From an uncultured Kineosporia sp. (GTDB taxonomy: Bacteria > Actinomycetota > Actinomycetes > Actinomycetales > Kineosporiaceae), in the NCBI GenBank assembly GCA_937859855.1, contig CALMAR010000506.1, forward strand, positions 1-8,721: 8,721 nt of DNA, given 5' to 3'. Shown here in pieces: positions 5,272 through 8,721 of the stretch. A program made the translations under genes and the position numbers. Positions within the stretch are counted from its first letter, which is position 1; every line of letters begins with the position of its first letter. The notes beneath the pieces are model-generated. The model saw nothing but the letters and a program-made list of their open reading frames with translations, did not search any database and was not told the DNA's origin.

Positions 5272-6536
5272 TACTGGGACGCGCCATCTATCTGAAGCTC
5301 CCGCAGCTGGTCGGTGTAAGGCTCTAGCTCAGGACGGCTTGGGAAGCGCTGAGCCAGTACATGGGCCAGTTCACGGGAGGTCATGAGGAGGGACGGTAGC
5401 GACTTCCGCTCCCCCGCGAGAGCCAGCTGGCCCTGGCGGACCGCTTCGTCGGCGTCGCCTTCGCGAGCTGCGACGACGCCGAGGGTGACTCGCGCCTCAG
5501 CATTGCGCATGGGTGATAGTTCGACGCCGGCCACGTCGGTCCCGATCCGCAGCACCTCCGACGCATAAGTACGCGCGAGCGCATCTTCGCCGAGCAGGCG
5601 GTAGCAATCCATGGCGTAGAAATCGAACTTGGCCGGATCGACCACGAAGTGGTTATCGAGGTTGTCCGGGTAGGGCAACGCTTCCAGCAGGTTGCGTCCG
5701 TAGTCCAGGGCGACCTCGACCTGGCGCCGGTCGCCGATCCGCGCCCAGGCCTTCGCCTTCTGCGCTGCCAGCTGGACCGAGACGCTGGCGTTGCCGGCGG
5801 CCTCCAGGCCAGCGTTGCTGGCCGCGATCACGCCGCGGTAGTCGCTACGGGTCAGGGCATACCAGGCGGCCATCTCATGTGCCCAGCCCTCGACGTCCGC
5901 ACTGCCAGACTCAGAACCCAATGACAGCGCAGCCTGGCGGGTCACCTCGGAGTTGACGCGGTCGCCGACGTCGTGTTCGACGCACCCGACCAGGAGCGCC
6001 AGGTAGCCGGCCAGCCGAAGCACGTCCCGGTGCTGGTTCAAGGTGAGCCGCTTGTCCAGCAGCGCAACCAGCCGGCCCAACCATGAGCGTCCTTCGACGA
6101 GCAGCTGCTGTGAGGGCATGTGTGGGTAGTCCGAGCAGAGCCGCTCGACCGTGACCAGCAGCGCGTCGAGTGTCGCGGCATTGACGTCGGAGGCATGCAG
6201 CCGGCCGAGGATCTCCGCCGTGTCCATCCCGGCGGCGCTGAGTAGCTCGCCGGCGGACTCGCCGGAGGCGTCCTCAGGAAACAGCGCCGCCGTGACGGTG
6301 CCATAGGTCTTCGCCAGAAGAGGGCGATGGAACTCGTCCGGCTTGTACGAGCCGGCCTCCCACCGCTTGAGGTTGCGCAGCAGGCTCGACTCGCTGCCGA
6401 TGTCGGGTTCGCCGTCGCGGTTGGTTCCGGCATGGGCGCGGATTGCGCGGACGGCGTCCTGCTGCGACCACCCGCGTGCCAGCCGTTCCTCGCGGAGGCG
6501 CACGGCCCAGCTCGGACGCATCCCGTTACCTGTCAC
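5271..6536 (-). CDS. XRE-family regulator with helical-repeat (TPR-like) domain
   Basis: A 421-residue cytoplasmic protein. Residues about 10-88 form a lambda-repressor-type helix-turn-helix: WAVRLREERLARGWSQQDAV, then SSLLRNLKRWEAGSYKPD, then LLAKTYGTVTAALFPED. The rest (about 100-410) is all-helical with TPR-like pairs, including LRLAGYLALLVG, WAHEMAAWYALTRSDYRGVI, AQKAKAWARIGD, CYRLLGEDALARTYASEVL and ARVTLGVVAAREGDADEAV. This architecture is typical of actinomycete regulators linked to development, quorum-type peptides or integrated elements; the helical part may bind a peptide or partner protein. The start is GTG 6536 with AGGAGG six bases upstream. It is the first gene of the minus-strand operon with GntR, and perhaps with the ATPase and TOPRIM genes. 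It is divergent from the WhiB operon and a likely regulator of the shared control region. Confidence 0.88.
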   Translation of the reverse strand: MTGNGMRPSWAVRLREERLARGWSQQDAVRAIRAHAGTNRDGEPDIGSESSLLRNLKRWEAGSYKPDEFHRPLLAKTYGTVTAALFPEDASGESAGELLSAAGMDTAEILGRLHASDVNAATLDALLVTVERLCSDYPHMPSQQLLVEGRSWLGRLVALLDKRLTLNQHRDVLRLAGYLALLVGCVEHDVGDRVNSEVTRQAALSLGSESGSADVEGWAHEMAAWYALTRSDYRGVIAASNAGLEAAGNASVSVQLAAQKAKAWARIGDRRQVEVALDYGRNLLEALPYPDNLDNHFVVDPAKFDFYAMDCYRLLGEDALARTYASEVLRIGTDVAGVELSPMRNAEARVTLGVVAAREGDADEAVRQGQLALAGERKSLPSLLMTSRELAHVLAQRFPSRPELEPYTDQLRELQIDGASQ

Positions 6537-6719
6537 CGTGCACCTCCTCTCGCCTAGGGCACCAGTGTCCCGGCTCGGCCAGCCGTTGTGGAGGGGACAG
6601 CGTTAGGGGACAGGGTGATATGCCCGGCTGTCACCACGTGTGCCACTTACGTAACGACGGGCTCCGGCCCAATCTGGTTCGTGTCGGAGCACAACGGTCG
6701 TTGACTAAGACCTAGGCCA

Positions 6720-6748
6720 TTTATAGTTTTGACCTAGGACATAATCAA
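6720..6748 (-). promoter_or_regulatory. Probable promoter of the XRE-GntR operon
   Basis: On the minus strand, a -35 TTGATT (6748-6743) is followed after exactly 17 bases by a -10 TATAAA (6725-6720). This predicts a start of transcription near 6713 and a leader of about 177 bases before GTG 6536. The surrounding DNA is far more A/T-rich than the rest of this zone. One CCTAGG lies in the spacer and another covers the predicted start, so a protein bound there should repress. Confidence 0.6.
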
Positions 6749-6762
6749 TGACCCACGAGTAG

Positions 6763-6794
6763 GGCCCTGACGGTGCGCGAACACCGCCAGGGCC
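6763..6794 (+). other. Strong stem-loop in the WhiB leader
   Basis: GGCCCTGACGGTG (6763-6775) pairs with CACCGCCAGGGCC (6782-6794): 12 of 13 pairs, one A-C mismatch, six-base loop CGCGAA. It lies 29 bases upstream of the WhiB ATG and before its SD. It contains the alternative in-frame GTG 6773, which argues against that start. It is not between convergent genes, so an ordinary terminator is unlikely. Attenuation, mRNA protection or a protein-recognition hairpin are possible. Confidence 0.65.
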
Positions 6795-6823
6795 GGCGCA
6801 TCGAGTCACCTAGGAGCGAGACG

Positions 6824-7138
6824 ATGCAGATCGATCGTAGTTTCATGCCTGCCCAGGCACAGGATCAGGCCCAGGGCGAGGCATCCGTTCGGAGCAAGGA
6901 CGGCGAGGATTGGCGCGCTCGCGCCGACTGCGCCTCTACCGATCCGGAGCTGTTCTTTCCCCTAAAGGGCGGCGGAAAGATCGGCCCGGCGCTGGCCATC
7001 TGCGCTGGCTGCCCGGTCCGCGAGCCGTGCCTCGCGTACGCCCTCGACAACCGGATCATGCATGGCGTCTGGGGCGGTCTCAGCGAGCGCCGCCGACGGA
7101 ACCTCCTGGCCGGCGTCCGCCCGAGGACCGCCCGATGA
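6824..7138 (+). CDS. WhiB-family iron-sulfur transcriptional regulator
   Basis: A 104-residue protein with the complete WhiB signature. The four cluster-binding cysteines are C36 (RADCAS), C60, C63 and C69 (CAGCPVREPC). They are followed by the beta-turn GVWGGLSERRRR (81-92) and a basic tail for DNA contact. WhiB proteins carry a [4Fe-4S] cluster, bind the principal sigma factor region 4 and are found only in actinobacteria and their phages. I chose ATG 6824 because AGGAG lies at 6812-6816. The alternative GTG 6773 would start inside a strong stem-loop. Its stop overlaps the next ATG (ATGA). As first gene of an operon that leads into a conjugation coupling protein, it is probably an element-borne activator of transfer or maintenance genes. 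Confidence 0.93.
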   Translation: MQIDRSFMPAQAQDQAQGEASVRSKDGEDWRARADCASTDPELFFPLKGGGKIGPALAICAGCPVREPCLAYALDNRIMHGVWGGLSERRRRNLLAGVRPRTAR

Positions 7139-7287
7139 ACGGCCGGACGCCGCCGGTACGGCCCCGAGGCGCGCGAGCCCACACGACGTGCCGGCACCGG
7201 TTCGCCGGCCAGAACCTGCCCAAGTGCCCGCTGTGCGGTTTCACCGAGTGGGCGCTGGCCCTGACGGTCGGCGGTGACGAGCGATGA
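7135..7287 (+). CDS. 50-residue zinc-ribbon-like small protein
   Basis: Starts at ATG 7135, overlapping the WhiB stop, with GAGGA seven bases upstream. The protein is strongly basic at the N-terminus (MNGRTPPVRPRGARAH). It has C19 and H21 in TCRHRF, then C31 and C34 in KCPLCG, a C-x-H/C-x2-C zinc-ribbon arrangement, and ends LTVGGDER. It is likely a small nucleic-acid or protein-binding factor. It ends in a second ATGA overlap. It has no named family that I recognise. Position in a tight operon and the retained metal ligands argue that it is real rather than a chance frame. Confidence 0.75.
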   Translation: MNGRTPPVRPRGARAHTTCRHRFAGQNLPKCPLCGFTEWALALTVGGDER

Positions 7288-7604
7288 GCGAAGCCGCCCG
7301 CGCCCTCGAAGCCCCGGAAGAGACCTGGCCGATGGACGCCGCCGTCCTCGCCGACGCGCTCACCCAGACGCGTCCTTTCGCTGGCGACCACACGGCGTCC
7401 GATCGCGCCTGGTCCGCCCGGGTCGACGCCGCCGTGCAGGGCATGGACGCCCTCGACCAGGTCGCGCGCGACGGCTGGATCGAGGACCACGCCGTCTCGG
7501 ACGAGCCGCACCTGCTCGAGGCCGAGCTGGTCGCCGTCTGGGAGACCGCCGTGCGCGACGCCCACCAGGACGACCACACGGACGAGGGAGCGTGGGAGCT
7601 GTGA
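7284..7604 (+). CDS. Small acidic hypothetical protein
   Basis: A 106-residue, strongly acidic and mostly helical protein with many Ala, Asp, Glu and Trp residues. It has no cysteine and no membrane segment. The start ATG 7284 overlaps the previous stop (ATGA) and the stop overlaps the next start (GTGA), so it is translated as part of the WhiB-to-coupling-protein chain. I do not recognise a family. An accessory or adaptor role with the coupling protein is only a positional inference. Confidence 0.75.
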   Translation: MSEAARALEAPEETWPMDAAVLADALTQTRPFAGDHTASDRAWSARVDAAVQGMDALDQVARDGWIEDHAVSDEPHLLEAELVAVWETAVRDAHQDDHTDEGAWEL

Positions 7605-8721
7605 GGCGCCGCATCCGGACCGGCGCCTTCGCCGCAGCGCGCGCCGCCTACCGCTACCCCTGGCAGGCTGCGGCTGCTGGCCTGTTCTGCCTCCTGGCCG
7701 GCTACCTCTTCCACCGGCACCACCACGGCCAGCCCGCACGAGTCTTCCTGACCACCGGCTCGATTCTCGTCGTCGTCTCCACCGGGTGGTGGTGGCTGTC
7801 GTTCGTGGCCCGTCCGCATAAGGTTCAGGCCGTCATCCGGCGCCGCGCCGAGCTGGACCAGCGGACCGGAGGCGTCGCATCCCGGCTCGACATCGCCGAG
7901 CACGCCTCCCCCAAGGCGCTGCGGCTCAAGGCCGGCGTTCTGCGCCCGTCGCTGCGCGACGCGAAGCAGCGGCCGTGGCGGCGGCTCGACGTCCGGCAGA
8001 TTGGCGTCGAGATCGCCCGGCTCGGTTGGGGTTGGTGGGGTGAGCGGATCTGGTCGTCCTGCGAGGACTCGACCGCGCGCGTCGGCGGCCCGCGGGTCGG
8101 CAAGACGATCTCGCTGGCCTGCCACGGTCTGGACGCGCCCGGCGCGCTGATCACGACGTCCACCCGCCTCGACCTCGCCGAGATGGTGCACGAGACTCGC
8201 TCCGCCCGCGGACGGGTGCACTTCTTCAACCCGGCCGGGCTCGGCGGGCTGGCCTCGACCGTGCGGTGGCGCGTCCTCACCCGCTGCGAGGACTTCGCCC
8301 CCCCGCAGCGCCCCGCCGTCGACCTGGTGCCCGAGTCCTTCGGCGAAGGCGAACGGTGGGACGCCCAGGCCCGGCGAGTGCTGGCCCTGCTGCTGCACGC
8401 CGCCGCGGTCTCCGGGCGAACCATGCGTGACGTCACCCGGTGGATCGGGGACGCCTCGGCCAAGTCCTGCGACGAAGTGGTCTCCGCACTGCTGGACGCC
8501 GGCCAGCTGGACGGCGGCCGCGAACGCGCCGCCGCGGCCCGGCAGTTCTGGGCCACCAACGACCGCACCCGCACCAGCATCACGACCACGATGGCCACGC
8601 CGCTGGCCTGGATGAGCGACGACCGGGCCCGCATCCTCGGCGACGCCGACCCGACCGACCCGGCACTGCTCGACGTCGCCGGCCTGATCGTCAACCAGGA
8701 GACGCTCCACCTGATCGGGCA
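7601..8721 (+). CDS. VirD4/TraG-like type IV coupling protein, 3' end cut by window
   Basis: 373 codons are visible and the frame is still open at the window end. The start is GTG 7601, with AGGGAG ten bases upstream and a GTGA overlap with the preceding gene. The N-terminus has two hydrophobic segments, residues about 21-37 and 48-70 (VFLTTGSILVVVSTGWWWLSFVA), then a cytoplasmic ATPase. Walker A is GGPRVGKT (162-169), followed by GALITTSTRLDLAEMV (181-196) and the VHFFNPAG strand (206-213). The helical insertion includes GEGERWDAQARRVLALLLHAAAVSG and ATNDRTRTSI. This is the pattern of actinobacterial VirD4/TraG coupling ATPases, which bring the relaxase-DNA complex to a type IV secretion channel. 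It is not the FtsK-like TraB type used by many small actinomycete elements. Walker B lies beyond the window. Confidence 0.88.
   Translation, partial: MRRRIRTGAFAAARAAYRYPWQAAAAGLFCLLAGYLFHRHHHGQPARVFLTTGSILVVVSTGWWWLSFVARPHKVQAVIRRRAELDQRTGGVASRLDIAEHASPKALRLKAGVLRPSLRDAKQRPWRRLDVRQIGVEIARLGWGWWGERIWSSCEDSTARVGGPRVGKTISLACHGLDAPGALITTSTRLDLAEMVHETRSARGRVHFFNPAGLGGLASTVRWRVLTRCEDFAPPQRPAVDLVPESFGEGERWDAQARRVLALLLHAAAVSGRTMRDVTRWIGDASAKSCDEVVSALLDAGQLDGGRERAAAARQFWATNDRTRTSITTTMATPLAWMSDDRARILGDADPTDPALLDVAGLIVNQETLHLIG

Larger units (their letters stand above)
6553..6814. repeat. Four CCTAGG palindromes in the XRE/WhiB divergent region
   Basis: CCTAGG occurs at 6553-6558, 6711-6716, 6733-6738 and 6809-6814; I found no other copy in the window. 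CTAG-containing words are generally scarce in bacterial DNA, so four within 262 bases of one control region is notable. The outer copies lie just upstream of the two ribosome-binding regions (XRE and WhiB) and the inner pair sits on the minus-strand promoter. The inner copies share GACCTAGG and the fourth is ACCTAGG. These are candidate operators for the XRE regulator or for GntR. Confidence 0.6.
1755..8721. mobile_element. Putative integrated conjugative/mobilisable element at tRNA-Tyr (one end; far end outside window)
   Basis: Everything after the tRNA-Tyr 3' end looks accessory. There is a low-GC cargo block (about 1900-5270), then paired XRE and GntR regulators, a WhiB regulator and a VirD4/TraG-type coupling protein. 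tRNA-Tyr is an established integration site in Streptomyces (SLP1). The expected duplicate of the tRNA 3' end, an integrase, an excisionase and a relaxase or replication gene are not in the window. Both the element boundary and its class are therefore inferred. The left edge is set just after the tRNA; the exact attachment core would lie inside the T-arm and acceptor region. An alternative is a degraded island that still keeps some transfer genes. Confidence 0.6.

Noticed and set aside
6583..6697. CCGTTGTG (6583-6590) and CACAACGG (6690-6697) inverted pair
   Set aside because: Perfect but only eight bases and about 100 bases apart, so a meaningful structure is doubtful without comparison to relatives.
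7241..8710. 489-codon minus-strand open frame opposite the coupling-protein operon
   Set aside because: Low-complexity antisense shadow; the plus strand has overlapping genes with recognisable Walker A and start sites.
1..8721. CRISPR array, insertion sequence or retron-type RNA/reverse transcriptase
   Set aside because: No regularly spaced repeats, transposase-like protein or reverse-transcriptase motif seen on either strand.

Overview
The window comes from a high-GC actinomycete, most likely a filamentous genus. The flanking genes have strong G/C third-position bias, there are GTG starts, a WhiB regulator, and a tRNA gene without an encoded CCA end. I cannot place the genus. Three zones can be told apart.

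Zone 1 (1-1803) looks like ordinary chromosome. It holds the last 51 codons of a probable family 42 beta-galactosidase, a DeoR-family sugar-metabolism regulator starting one base after it, a convergent yajQ gene, and tRNA-Tyr(GTA) followed by a strong hairpin. tRNA-Tyr is a known integration target in actinomycetes: the Streptomyces element SLP1 uses it. What follows the tRNA here fits the cargo end and regulatory/transfer section of an integrated element.

Zone 2 (about 1804-5270) is accessory cargo with visibly lower GC. One hand-counted row at 2581-2640 has 27 G/C in 60, against 45 in 60 at 8221-8280. It has two gene pairs facing tail to tail. The plus-strand pair is a small two-helix membrane protein overlapping by GTGA with a soluble protein that may have a FlgT-C-like beta domain. 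The minus-strand pair is an ABC/OLD-like ATPase with all its ATP-site motifs, two bases ahead of a DUF4276 TOPRIM-like protein. That is the layout of a split OLD-type anti-phage or anti-plasmid system. An unusually short GntR regulator lies immediately upstream, with a 17-bp inverted repeat in the gap.

Zone 3 (5271-8721) is the control and transfer section. An XRE regulator with a long helical-repeat tail (minus) diverges from a plus-strand operon: WhiB, a 50-aa zinc-ribbon protein, a 106-aa acidic protein, and a VirD4/TraG-like coupling ATPase cut by the window end. The three junctions in this operon overlap by four bases (ATGA, ATGA, GTGA). The 287-bp divergent region carries all four CCTAGG palindromes found in the window. 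Two of them, 22 bp apart, sit on a well-formed minus-strand promoter. It also carries a strong 13-bp-arm hairpin in the WhiB leader.

My reading is an integrated conjugative or mobilisable element at tRNA-Tyr. Its XRE/GntR operon runs toward a defence-like ATPase-TOPRIM pair, and its WhiB operon makes the DNA-transfer coupling protein. No integrase, relaxase, replication gene or second attachment site is visible, so the element's far end lies beyond the window.
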